Shown piece after piece: positions 1 to 5,948 of a stretch of 8,550 bases of DNA. This DNA comes from JAVKFF01 sp040226215 (GTDB taxonomy: Bacteria; Pseudomonadota; Alphaproteobacteria; DSM-16000; Inquilinaceae), in the NCBI GenBank assembly GCA_040226215.1, contig JAVKFF010000008.1, forward strand, positions 1 through 8,550, in the 5' to 3' direction. The translations under genes were made by a program, and so were the position numbers. The notes under the pieces were generated by a model that was not told the DNA's origin, made no database searches, and worked only from the letters and a program-made list of their open reading frames with translations. Each line of letters opens with the position of its first letter. Positions within the stretch are counted from its first letter, which is position 1.

Positions 1-247
1 CCAGCGCCAGGGCGGCCCGGCCCTGGTGCCGGTAGAGATCCTGCTCCTGCCAGCCCTTCTCCCAGATGAAGACGTAGGTGAACAGCAGGCCGCGATCGAT
101 CGCCGCGCGCTCGTGCTCGGGGATGATCAGGACGGGGCTGCGCTCGATCAACCGACCCTTCGAGATCGCCTCCGCCGCGACCAGACTGCGGCCGCGGCCC
201 GGAAACTCCCGGATGACGATCCGACAACGACTTGAGATATCCTCCAT
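1..247 (-). CDS. SET-domain protein, probable protein-lysine methyltransferase (3' part outside window)
   Basis: This is the first 82 codons of a gene that runs off the left edge. The ATG at 247 is preceded by an AAGGAA Shine-Dalgarno (260-255) at 7 nt spacing, which fixes the start. The residues GRGRSLVAAEAISKGRLIER (17-36) match the opening of a SET domain, where a G-R-G-hydrophobic-x-A motif is followed by an I-x-K-G turn. The stretch LLFTYVFIWEKG and the final ALAL sit where small bacterial SET proteins lead into the NHS-x-x-PN motif, which would lie just outside the window. SET domains transfer a methyl group from S-adenosylmethionine to lysine side chains; the substrates of short bacterial members are mostly unknown. 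The protein has no signal peptide, so it is probably cytoplasmic. The family call is fairly secure. Activity cannot be judged because the catalytic motifs are not visible. Confidence 0.8.
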   Translation of the reverse strand, partial: MEDISSRCRIVIREFPGRGRSLVAAEAISKGRLIERSPVLIIPEHERAAIDRGLLFTYVFIWEKGWQEQDLYRHQGRAALAL

Positions 248-579
248 TGCTGGCTTCCTTTCCGCAGATCAGGAGGCGAAACCGGGGCGAGCCGCCCGGC
301 GCAGCGAGCCTATGGGGCGGCGGTCGCATCGGCGTAGTGAGAAAATCGCCGGCCACGCATGGCGCCGACGCCGGGTGACGCGCCAGCAGAGCGCCCGGTC
401 GGCATCGGCGCCGCCCCCCGCGTCCCCTGCGGTGGCCGCGGGCCGGGCGGGTGGTGATGAGGGCGGTGCGAAGGGCGGTGCGGTCGACGACGGCCACGGC
501 TATCGGATCCCGCCACCCGCGCGCCAGCGGGAAACGCGACGTTAATCCGGAGTCGATGGATATCCGCCGCCGGGCCTGG
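248..579. other. Non-coding gap between exoD-like gene and SET-domain gene
   Basis: About 330 bp of GC-rich sequence without a convincing gene. Reading frames on both strands here translate to Arg/Pro/Gly/Ala-rich noise. The gap must hold the 3' end of the exoD transcript and probably the promoter of the SET gene. A weak inverted repeat (CCCGC/GCGGG, about 517-532) has no T-tract, so I do not call it a terminator. No -35/-10 pair stands out. Confidence 0.5.
255..260 (-). promoter_or_regulatory. Ribosome binding site of the SET-domain gene
   Basis: AAGGAA on the minus strand lies 7 nt before the ATG at 247. It supports this start for a gene whose remaining sequence is outside the window. Confidence 0.6.
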
Positions 580-1215
580 TCACCACAGCAGGGTCCACAG
601 CAGGAAGATCGAACCGGCCGAGACCAGGTAGCCCAGCAGGATGACCAGTCCGTCCCGCATGGTCAGACCGGCGGCGAACAGGAAGATCGCGGCGGCGGGC
701 GCGGTGACGGCCCAGGGCAGGAACGCCGCGGGGTACATCAGCACCGCCATCAGGATGCAGGCGACCGGCACGCCGACATTGAGCGGCTTGCGGGCCAGGG
801 CCGTCAGGCGCGGCGAAAGCACGCCCTCGATCCGGCGTACCGCCGGCAGCGACTTGTCGATACCCTTGGCGAGCGTGTCGCGGCCGATGGACAGCCGCCG
901 GAGGCGCCGGGGCACCCAGAGATGGCGTTGCGGCAGGAAGAACTGTACCGAGATCAGCAGGATGATGGTGCCGGTGAGAATGGAGATGCCCGGAATCGCG
1001 CCGATCAGCGGGATCAGGGCGAGGAAGGAGGGCACCAGCAGCAGCGGACCGATGGAGCGGCCTTCCAGCTCGCCCAACACCTGGTCGACGCTGACATCGT
1101 CCCCCTGGCCGAGGTCGCGCATCGACTCCAGGACCGCGGACAGGCCCTGCTCATCCTGCGCGCTGTCGGTGCCGGCCGATCGTCCGGCACCACTGTCTCG
1201 CACCTGGTCTCCCAT
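580..1215 (-). CDS. exoD: ExoD-family exopolysaccharide synthesis membrane protein
   Basis: This 211-residue protein matches the ExoD family, a set of inner-membrane proteins named after a Rhizobium gene affecting exopolysaccharide production and alkaline tolerance. Their biochemical role is not established. A soluble N-terminus (about 1-50) holds the family-like VDQVLGELEGRSIGPLLLVP, followed by a long hydrophobic hairpin (about 56-94, rich in PLIGAIPGISILTG). A basic loop with R103-R111 comes next, then a further hydrophobic block (147-211) able to form two to three membrane helices. The length is usual for the family. The start is slightly uncertain. The ATG at 1215 has GAGGGG only 2 nt upstream, while the in-frame GTG four codons later (1203) has GGGAG at 5 nt. 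No polysaccharide genes lie beside it, so its substrate or pathway here is unknown. It is separated from both neighbours by more than 300 bp and is probably its own transcription unit. Confidence 0.85.
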   Translation of the reverse strand: MGDQVRDSGAGRSAGTDSAQDEQGLSAVLESMRDLGQGDDVSVDQVLGELEGRSIGPLLLVPSFLALIPLIGAIPGISILTGTIILLISVQFFLPQRHLWVPRRLRRLSIGRDTLAKGIDKSLPAVRRIEGVLSPRLTALARKPLNVGVPVACILMAVLMYPAAFLPWAVTAPAAAIFLFAAGLTMRDGLVILLGYLVSAGSIFLLWTLLW

Positions 1216-1568
1216 GTCCCCTCGTGTCCGTCCGGTACCATTCGTGTCGTTCGCCGGGCCTGATCGGATGACCGACGCCCAGATCCGCCGCGGGTCGTTC
1301 TGGGCATCGAGGCCTTGATCCCGTTCGACGGCGACCGGCCCGATGCGCCGAGGCCGTCATGCGCTCCAACGCCCCAACAGCCTGCCGCGCGGATGGTTCC
1401 CGCCGGGCCGGGAATCCGGCGCGCGGATGGGAGGCGTGAGCCAGCGGTCGCGCCGGAGCCGAGGTCACATGCAGAACGCATGCGGAATGAATCAGGTCTT
1501 CATGTCGAACGCCCACCAATCTTCTGGCGAGAATCGCCTCCCTCGATTCCCCTTCCCGATCCGGCGTG
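1216..1568. other. Non-coding gap upstream of exoD-like gene
   Basis: About 350 bp between the end of the 429-codon gene and the start of the exoD-like gene, both on the minus strand. I see no credible gene on either strand. Small inverted repeats are present (GGCGA-GAA-TCGCC at 1526-1538; CATGC-AGAAC-GCATG near 1469-1483), but neither has a T-tract. The region presumably holds the exoD promoter, though no clear core promoter is visible. Confidence 0.45.
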
Positions 1569-2858
1569 TCACCGCGTGCCGCCTGGTGACCGGCGTTCGC
1601 CGGGATCCTCCGGCCGCGGGGCGAAGAGCCGCGCGACACGATCCGGCACCATGCCCGCCGGCGCCTCGCCGATCAGGTGCCGCATGCGGTTGCGCGTCCA
1701 CAGCGGCAGCGGCGCGAACGCGGCCATGGCGTCGAGCAGCCGGATGACGTCCGGCCAGTCGCCGATGTCGCGAAACTGGTAGACGAAGCGCTCGTGGCAC
1801 CAGATCAGGGCATCCTCGCTCTCGCCCGCGAGCCGCTCCAGCGCCCGGCGGTGAAGTTCGGTAAGAGCGGGCGCCGCCGCCTCCCCCTGCTGGGTGACGA
1901 GTTCGGCCCGCGCCAAGATCGGCGCCGACCCGCCCTCCTCCTCCTCTTCCCAGACCGCTGCCAGCGCCAATCCCTTGTCAAGGATGGCCGGGTCGCGTGC
2001 CTCACGGAACGCCAGGCGATAGTGCGACAGCAACTCGCGGAAGGCGGCCAGCCGCCAGGCCTGCCCGACCGGAACGTCGAGCGTGCGCTCGAGAAAGGAG
2101 ATTACTGCGCGCCAGGCCTCATCCCTTTCACGGCGGTAGAGTTCGAAGATGTAATCACGGGCGACATTCAAATCCTCGTTAAAAAGGGGCGCGTCGGGAA
2201 ACCCGGCGAAGCTGACGGTTCGTTCCTCGACAGGGCGTGTGGGAAACAGCCGCGGCTTTTCCGCCGCCTCGACCATAGTGATAAAGCGCGCCCGGAGGTC
2301 GGCGTCGATGACGTCGGCCGGCACCTCCTTTAGGAAATAGGCGAACGGCCGGTCGTCGAATTCACCGATGCGGCGCGGACCGAGTGCCAGCAAGCGCCGC
2401 AGCGCGTCCTCCAGGCGTCGCCAATCACGTGCATAGACCGCCTCGCTGGCGATGCCATGCAGACAGCACCGTCGACTGTGCCCCAGTCTCTCGGCCTCGC
2501 GATAGGCCTCCTCCAGCAACGCGAATGACTGATCGTAGTCAGGCGGCTTCATCGCGGACGCGCAGCTGGACATGGACAGCAACCGCCACGGCAGATGCAT
2601 ATCCCCCATGTTCCGCCGCCCCAACGCCATGACGCGGCGGATCAGATCGTTCCGCCCCCGGGCGCCGGTGAACCCGATGGTCAGCAATGTCTTTACCGCC
2701 TCGCTTGCCCATTCCTCGGAACACGCCCCCTCCAGCTTGGCGATCAACAGATCGACGATTTCGTCCGGCCGCCGTAAAGCGGCGCCGATCACCTCGCGCA
2801 TCTGCTTGACGATCGCCATAAAATCGGTGGCGGCGGGGTCGATGATGATCTCGGTCAT
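1569..2858 (-). CDS. Two-module alpha-helical repeat protein of unknown function (full-length member of local paralogue family)
   Basis: This 429-residue protein has no signal peptide or membrane segment. It is predicted from composition to be almost wholly helical, with amphipathic helix pairs resembling TPR/HEAT-type solenoids. I do not recognise a named family. By eye it consists of two related modules of about 200 residues. The end of module 1 (ARDWRRLEDALRRLLALGPR, then VPADVIDADLRARF at 179-192) echoes the end of module 2 (GDWPDVIRLLDAMAAFAP, then APAGMVPDRVARLF at 399-412). Module 1 is similar to the 189-residue protein at 4364-4933. Module 2 is similar to the 227-residue protein just upstream and to the broken remnant at 3649-4332. 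Its ATG overlaps the upstream stop codon (ATGA, 2855-2858) and has no clear Shine-Dalgarno, so translation is probably coupled. The acidic stretch EEEEE at 304-308 lies between helices. It is probably cytoplasmic. The gene is well supported; the function is unknown. Confidence 0.85.
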   Translation of the reverse strand: MTEIIIDPAATDFMAIVKQMREVIGAALRRPDEIVDLLIAKLEGACSEEWASEAVKTLLTIGFTGARGRNDLIRRVMALGRRNMGDMHLPWRLLSMSSCASAMKPPDYDQSFALLEEAYREAERLGHSRRCCLHGIASEAVYARDWRRLEDALRRLLALGPRRIGEFDDRPFAYFLKEVPADVIDADLRARFITMVEAAEKPRLFPTRPVEERTVSFAGFPDAPLFNEDLNVARDYIFELYRRERDEAWRAVISFLERTLDVPVGQAWRLAAFRELLSHYRLAFREARDPAILDKGLALAAVWEEEEEGGSAPILARAELVTQQGEAAAPALTELHRRALERLAGESEDALIWCHERFVYQFRDIGDWPDVIRLLDAMAAFAPLPLWTRNRMRHLIGEAPAGMVPDRVARLFAPRPEDPGERRSPGGTR

Positions 2859-3538
2859 GGCGAACCGTCGCGTCGCGGATACCCGCGCTCGGCCAGCCAG
2901 GCGTCATGGGCCGACCAGTCGGCATCGGCGATGGCTTGGTCGATATCGCGGGGCAACGAGCCGGCCGGCAGCCCCTTCACGGCCCGCTGCACCAGCGCGC
3001 TGAGCGGCCCATCGAAGAGTGGATCGGAGATCAGCGCGCGCAGCGCGGCGACGGCGCCATCGACATCACCCGCATTGGCGAGGTGCCCGGCGAAACAGCC
3101 GTGCACCAGCGCCGTGTCCTTCGCCTCGTCGGATGCCCGCGCCCAGTCGAGCGCTCGCCGATAGAGCTCGCGAAGCACGGGCAGGGCCCCGGTTTCAACG
3201 CAGCCCGCCAGGATCGCCACGACCGAGAACGCGGTCGGATCCTCGACATCGTCGAGCAGGGCATCCAGGAACGCCAATCCTTCACGGATCCGCGCATCGT
3301 CGCCGAGAGGCAGGCGCATCGGCAGTCCCGCGATCTCCGACCGGGCACAGTGTCGCCAGACACCACTGCACGGCCCGCTCACCGATCGCCTGAAAAAGGC
3401 CAGTACCGCAAGCGCGTTCTTCCGCCCTCCAGTAACGGCGCTGACCTCACGGACATAGTCGTGACAGGTCGGGAAATCGTCGCGCTGCACGGGGGCGTCT
3501 GCGAACACCGGCGCAGTCCTCGCTCCAAGGGGAGGCAC
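2855..3538 (-). CDS. Single-module (C-type) helical repeat protein, paralogue lacking the N-terminal module
   Basis: This 227-residue protein aligns by eye with about residues 212-415 of the 429-residue neighbour. Corresponding stretches are VFADAPVQRDDF with GFPDAPLFNEDL, LRELYRRALDWA with LTELHRRALERL, and LPAGSLPRDIDQAI with APAGMVPDRVARLF. The first module of the family is missing. There is no room for it upstream because an in-frame TAA lies 12 nt before the start. The start is a GTG at 3538 without a well-spaced Shine-Dalgarno (a GGGGAG is about 14 nt away), so it is uncertain; an internal GTG is possible. The stop overlaps the ATG of the 429-codon gene by 4 nt, implying one mRNA and coupled translation. 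The open frame and its coupling suggest a functional half-length gene, but an N-terminally deleted relic is also possible. No catalytic motif is visible. Confidence 0.7.
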   Translation of the reverse strand: MPPLGARTAPVFADAPVQRDDFPTCHDYVREVSAVTGGRKNALAVLAFFRRSVSGPCSGVWRHCARSEIAGLPMRLPLGDDARIREGLAFLDALLDDVEDPTAFSVVAILAGCVETGALPVLRELYRRALDWARASDEAKDTALVHGCFAGHLANAGDVDGAVAALRALISDPLFDGPLSALVQRAVKGLPAGSLPRDIDQAIADADWSAHDAWLAERGYPRRDGSP

Positions 3539-3648
3539 CGGGGAATGTTAGTCTCCCCGCGAGAACAATTCAAGAACAAACAATCGCGAAAGTTGAAATT
3601 GAGCACCTTACGGTGGCGACCATGCCGAGAATCGGTCTCGACACCCGA
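3539..3648. other. Short AT-richer spacer between paralogues
   Basis: This 110-bp spacer has a locally AT-rich patch (about 3565-3610) inside GC-rich DNA. It may contain the promoter of the 227/429-codon gene pair, but I cannot point to a convincing -35/-10 pair. Confidence 0.35.
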
Positions 3649-4080
3649 TCATGAAGGCCGCTTGCCGTCCGACGGATCGAACGCGGCGAGAAGTTCCGAC
3701 GGAACGGTGCCGGCCGGCACCGAAGCGAGCTCCGGCGCCAGCCGTTCCATCACCCGGAGCGGCGCCGGTCGCAGGGCGCGGATCGCCGACAGACACCGCG
3801 CGACGCCCGGCCAGTCGCTGGCGTTTCGGCAGCTTGAGAGGAAGCTGCCATGACAGTCATACAGCGCGCCGCGTCGTTCGGGTCCATCCGGCCGCGTCAT
3901 GACGCGAACACAAGCCCGAGCATGCAGATCGGCCAGCGCTTCGGCCGCTCCCTCCCGCAACGGTCCCGCAATTCTGGAGAGGAAAAGGAACGGCGTCTCC
4001 GAACGCTCCTCCGCCGCCCAAACCGCTCCGAGCGCCAGAAACTCCCGCAATTTCTCGTCGTCATCGGTAATCAGACGCAT
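3649..4080 (-). pseudogene. C-terminal fragment of a paralogous helical repeat protein (143-codon open frame)
   Basis: This 143-codon frame matches the last third of the 429-residue protein. FLALGAVWAAEE parallels GLALAAVWEEEE, CRNASDWPGVARCLSAIRAL parallels FRDIGDWPDVIRLLDAMAAF, and VPAGTVPSELLAAF parallels APAGMVPDRVARLF. The similarity continues upstream of the ATG at 4080 in the same frame, through an amber codon at 4134-4132. The ATG is therefore probably not the ancestral start and this is the 3' piece of a broken gene. GC content (about 65% up to about 4000) is like the rest of the replicon, whereas the matching N-terminal half beyond 4250 is AT-rich. If translated at all, it would give an isolated half-module. 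No Shine-Dalgarno was seen before 4080. Confidence 0.65.
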
Positions 4081-4131
4081 GCAAAGCGACTGAAGGCACC
4101 AAAAGGCCGTCTTACGCCAAACCGCGCTCGT

Positions 4132-4332
4132 CTACCGATCGAGCGACTCAAGAAGGAAGCGGCGCACGTCTTCCTTCCGATCCCGATCCTGGTCGCGAAC
4201 GAGGCCGAAGATGTAATCGAAGACCAAGCGATCATCTTCTGAGAGATATGGGAGAAGACAAATTCTCATTGACAGAATTTTTCGTAGTTCTTCACAGCAC
4301 GAATGTAAAAGCTCAAATATACTTGATTTATT
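4132..4332 (-). pseudogene. Middle fragment of the broken paralogue, ending in an in-frame amber codon
   Basis: On the minus strand, the frame that continues into the 143-codon fragment is open from 4332 to the TAG at 4134-4132. It encodes LPYLSEDDRLVFDYIFGLVR, which parallels APLFNEDLNVARDYIFELYR (family residues about 223-242), followed by a stretch ending SLDR. After the TAG, the residues WRKTAFWCLQSL still match WRLAAFRELLSH of the family in the same frame. An in-frame TAG at 4335-4333 closes the fragment upstream. The N-terminal part of the gene (ending at 4364) is in a different frame, so at least one frame change plus one nonsense codon separate the pieces. GC content drops steeply across the fragment, from about 60% to about 30%. 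Confidence 0.6.
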
Positions 4333-5280
4333 CTATATAATACCTATTAATTCTCTTTCTCTACTATCCACCTTTACATAGATGAATGTATCTTGATCTC
4401 AACTTTTCGTTGATGACTCCTTTTGGCACGTCAGATAGGAAATAATCCAACTGCGCAGTATCCGCCTCAAATCTCCTTTTGGGGCCAAGTTCTTCTTGTC
4501 GCCGCAGTGCATACTCGAGAACGCTCCACTCTCTAGCTTTCGAAGCGAATGCTGCGATAAGGTTGAGGCAAGCTCGACGAGATTCACCCTTCTCCAAGGC
4601 ATTCGCATAAGCCGCTTCAGCAAAACCTATCGCAGAATCCCAGTCTGGCGGCTCTTTTGCAGCGGCGCACTTCGCCAATCTACTCAAAATTTCAAAATCT
4701 CTTGAGATATCGAGCGCTCTTTTACCAATGCTTATTGCCCTGTCTTGAATGATATTGTTCTCAACCTCGACCATTGATGATAGTTTCAAGCATGTCAATA
4801 CATCACTCAGGCTCCAAAAACTAGGGTTTGACGCCTCAAGTTCAGAAAGCAGACTTGACACTAATTTCCTAGCCTCACCAGAAGTCTTTGGATCACCTTC
4901 AAATACCATAAATTCTGTCCTTAACAGCTCCATCTACTTTCCGTACTACACCGAGAATTACCTTTCCCGATTAAGTTCTGGAATGTCGTCGTCGATCCAC
5001 TCTCGCGGATCATTGGGCATCCTCCCATTGTCGAGGCAAACACGGTATCTAACCTCGGCTCTTTCACAGCACCGACGCACCACATCATGGTTGATTCCGA
5101 GCTCAATCACCCTTTCTTCGCTTCTCCATTCCCGGCACCGATTTTCTTCCGCCTGCCACTCATCATAGCAGTGGTCCATGTTTCGAGCACGCCTTCCACC
5201 GGTGATCGCGAACCAAATGTCATTCAAGAGTTCAGCGATACCGGGTGCCGGATCATAGGGGTTCGTACCTGGCGGAACAC
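4250..5280. other. AT-rich block with compositional breaks inside two genes
   Basis: Counted per 60-base line, GC is about 25-32% at 4261-4380, 40-53% in the sampled lines 4381-4980, 53-57% at 4981-5280, then 70% from 5281. Below about 4200 it is 55-68%. The right break (about 5280) falls at codon about 158 of the 265-codon gene, in its Pro-rich linker. The left break falls inside the broken paralogue. I saw no transposase, integrase or obvious flanking repeats. The simplest reading is a horizontally acquired or recombined cassette. Confidence 0.6.
4364..4933 (-). CDS. AT-rich single-module (N-type) helical repeat protein, paralogue of the 429-residue protein
   Basis: This 189-residue protein aligns almost end to end with residues 11-196 of the 429-residue protein. 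ESRRACLNLIAAFASKAREW parallels HSRRCCLHGIASEAVYARDW, and YFLSDVPKGVINEKLRSRYI parallels YFLKEVPADVIDADLRARFI. It has no signal peptide or membrane helix. The ATG at 4933 lies 24 nt after the stop of the peptidoglycan-binding-like gene and follows GGAAAG at 3 nt, so the two genes are probably one transcription unit. It ends in two consecutive TAG codons. At about 40-53% GC it is far from the 65-70% of the surroundings, which points to a different origin. It may be an intact one-module protein, or the N-terminal half of a gene whose C-terminal half is the broken sequence at 3649-4332. Function is unknown. Its position directly behind the Cys-rich protein suggests a functional pairing. Confidence 0.7.
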   Translation of the reverse strand: MELLRTEFMVFEGDPKTSGEARKLVSSLLSELEASNPSFWSLSDVLTCLKLSSMVEVENNIIQDRAISIGKRALDISRDFEILSRLAKCAAAKEPPDWDSAIGFAEAAYANALEKGESRRACLNLIAAFASKAREWSVLEYALRRQEELGPKRRFEADTAQLDYFLSDVPKGVINEKLRSRYIHLCKGG

Positions 5281-5755
5281 CCACCACCGGCGGAAGGGGT
5301 ACTGGGATGGCGATCTGCGCCGCCAGCGTCTCTCCCGTCTCGCCCTTGCGCCTGGCGACCCCCCGCCGCGATCCTCGCGCCCCAAATCGCGATACCGCAC
5401 CGTCGTCGCCCCGCCCCGCTTCCGGCGTAGCCGCGCTGCCGCCGGCGAGAAAGGCCAGGGCGACGCGCTCGGTCTTGTCGCCGGGGCGCATGGCGCCGGT
5501 GGGCCGTTCGCCGACGAGTCGCTGCACGCGGCCGATGCCCTCCACCATCTCTTTGTCGGGATAGGGGTTGAGCGGCTCGCCACGCGGCCGGCGGTAGTAG
5601 CCGCCGCGTTCCAGGGCGGCCTTGGTCCGCACCACGTCGTCGGGATCGGAGTTGTAACCCCGGCCGACCGGCTTCCCGATCAGACCGCGCCCGCGTGACG
5701 GGCGCGCGCTCTTGCCGGGACCGCTGGACGGGCGGGAACGGGTGCTTGTCTTCAT
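4958..5755 (-). CDS. Peptidoglycan-binding-like protein with Cys-rich C-terminal module
   Basis: This 265-residue protein has four parts. The N-terminus (1-35) is basic, Ser/Arg/Gly-rich and probably disordered. A region resembling peptidoglycan-binding-like domains of alphaproteobacteria spans about 38-104, with VVRTKAALERGGYY, then YPDKEMVEGIGRVQRLVG, then TGAMRPGDKTERVAL. A Pro-rich linker spans about 148-170. The C-terminal module (about 190-255) has cysteines at 196, 207, 229, 230 and 240, in the pattern CYDEWQAEENRC and then RRCCERAEVRYRVC, followed by a Trp/Asp-rich tail. I see no signal peptide or catalytic motif. The start is the ATG at 5755, which has AAGGAG at 5 nt; an in-frame ATG at 5914 would run through two terminator hairpins and is rejected. 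The 5' half is about 70% GC and the 3' half about 54%, so the C-terminal module may have been swapped. Possible roles are a cell-envelope protein or a modular effector; neither is shown. Confidence 0.75.
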   Translation of the reverse strand: MKTSTRSRPSSGPGKSARPSRGRGLIGKPVGRGYNSDPDDVVRTKAALERGGYYRRPRGEPLNPYPDKEMVEGIGRVQRLVGERPTGAMRPGDKTERVALAFLAGGSAATPEAGRGDDGAVSRFGARGSRRGVARRKGETGETLAAQIAIPVPLPPVVGVPPGTNPYDPAPGIAELLNDIWFAITGGRRARNMDHCYDEWQAEENRCREWRSEERVIELGINHDVVRRCCERAEVRYRVCLDNGRMPNDPREWIDDDIPELNRER

Positions 5756-5760
5756 CGTCG

Positions 5761-5766
5761 CTCCTT
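5761..5766 (-). promoter_or_regulatory. Strong ribosome binding site deciding the start at 5755
   Basis: AAGGAG on the minus strand, 5 nt before the ATG at 5755. This chooses the 265-codon form over a longer reading from 5914. Confidence 0.7.
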
Positions 5767-5771
5767 CAGCG

Positions 5772-5795
5772 AAAAGGCCGCCCCGGAGGACGGCC
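5772..5795 (-). terminator. Intrinsic terminator, copy 1 (proximal to the downstream gene)
   Basis: The minus-strand RNA forms GGCCGTCC-TCCG-GGGCGGCC, an 8-bp stem with one G-U pair, followed by UUUU. The G-U pair becomes a C-A mismatch on the other strand, which supports minus-strand function. It ends only 5 nt before the Shine-Dalgarno of the 265-codon gene. Confidence 0.7.
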
Positions 5796-5804
5796 GTGGC
5801 AACG

Positions 5805-5829
5805 AAAAAGGCCGCCCCGGAGGACGGCC
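5805..5829 (-). terminator. Intrinsic terminator, copy 2 (duplicate of copy 1)
   Basis: It has the same stem and loop as copy 1 (5810-5829), followed by five U (5809-5805). The two copies form a direct repeat of about 24-25 bp, separated by about 9 bp and differing only in the number of A residues on the plus strand. Confidence 0.7.
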
Positions 5830-5915
5830 TCGGCGTTGAGGAAGCGCGGGCGCGGCAGCCCAGGCAGCCGCAGTCATGCCGGGTCATCGGTCGGGCTTCC
5901 CCATCGGCGGACATG

Positions 5916-5944
5916 AAAAAGGGGCGCCGCGATACGGCACCCCT
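5916..5944 (-). terminator. Intrinsic terminator downstream of rimM
   Basis: The minus-strand RNA forms AGGGGTGCCG-TATCG-CGGCGCCCCT, a 10-bp stem with one G-U pair and a 5-nt loop, followed by a U run (5920-5916). It lies 115 bp after the rimM stop and is the likely end of the ffh-rpsP-rimM transcript. The wobble pair again favours the minus strand. Confidence 0.8.
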
Positions 5945-5948
5945 AAAG

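Larger units (their letters stand above)
5771..5829. repeat. Direct repeat of a terminator unit
   Basis: Two copies (5771-5795 and 5804-5829) of a unit reading GAAAA(A) followed by a GC-rich hairpin on the plus strand, with 8 bp between them. Probably a local duplication of one terminator. Confidence 0.75.

Noticed and set aside
451..1263. Long plus-strand open frame across the exoD-like gene
   Set aside because: Its translation is Gln/Arg/Gly/Asp-rich with no domain. It is the antisense of a clear ExoD-family gene in high-GC DNA.
1526..1538. Inverted repeat GGCGA-GAA-TCGCC as a terminator of the 429-codon gene
   Set aside because: The stem is only 5 bp and no T-tract follows on the minus strand.
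1014..1639. Minus-strand frames in the gap upstream of exoD
   Set aside because: They overlap the exoD coding sequence out of frame and have no recognisable motif, ribosome site or natural amino-acid composition.
3379..3606. 75-codon minus-strand frame beginning MLNFNF
   Set aside because: It overlaps the 227-codon paralogue in another frame, and only the latter shows homology to its neighbours.
4132..4134. Amber codon as a recoding site (pyrrolysine or programmed read-through)
   Set aside because: A frame change and further stop codons lie just upstream, so gene decay explains it better than recoding.
4336..4341. Perfect TATAAT on the plus strand
   Set aside because: No -35 element lies at 16-18 bp and no plus-strand gene lies downstream. 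It is probably chance in a 25-30% GC stretch.
5752..5877. 41-codon leader frame whose TGA overlaps the ATG at 5755
   Set aside because: The stop-start overlap looks like coupling, but there is no Shine-Dalgarno and the peptide is an Ala/Pro/Arg-rich translation of the hairpins. It could be chance.
5756..5914. N-terminal extension of the 265-codon gene to an ATG at 5914
   Set aside because: The extra 53 codons translate through two intrinsic terminator hairpins, whereas the ATG at 5755 has an excellent Shine-Dalgarno.
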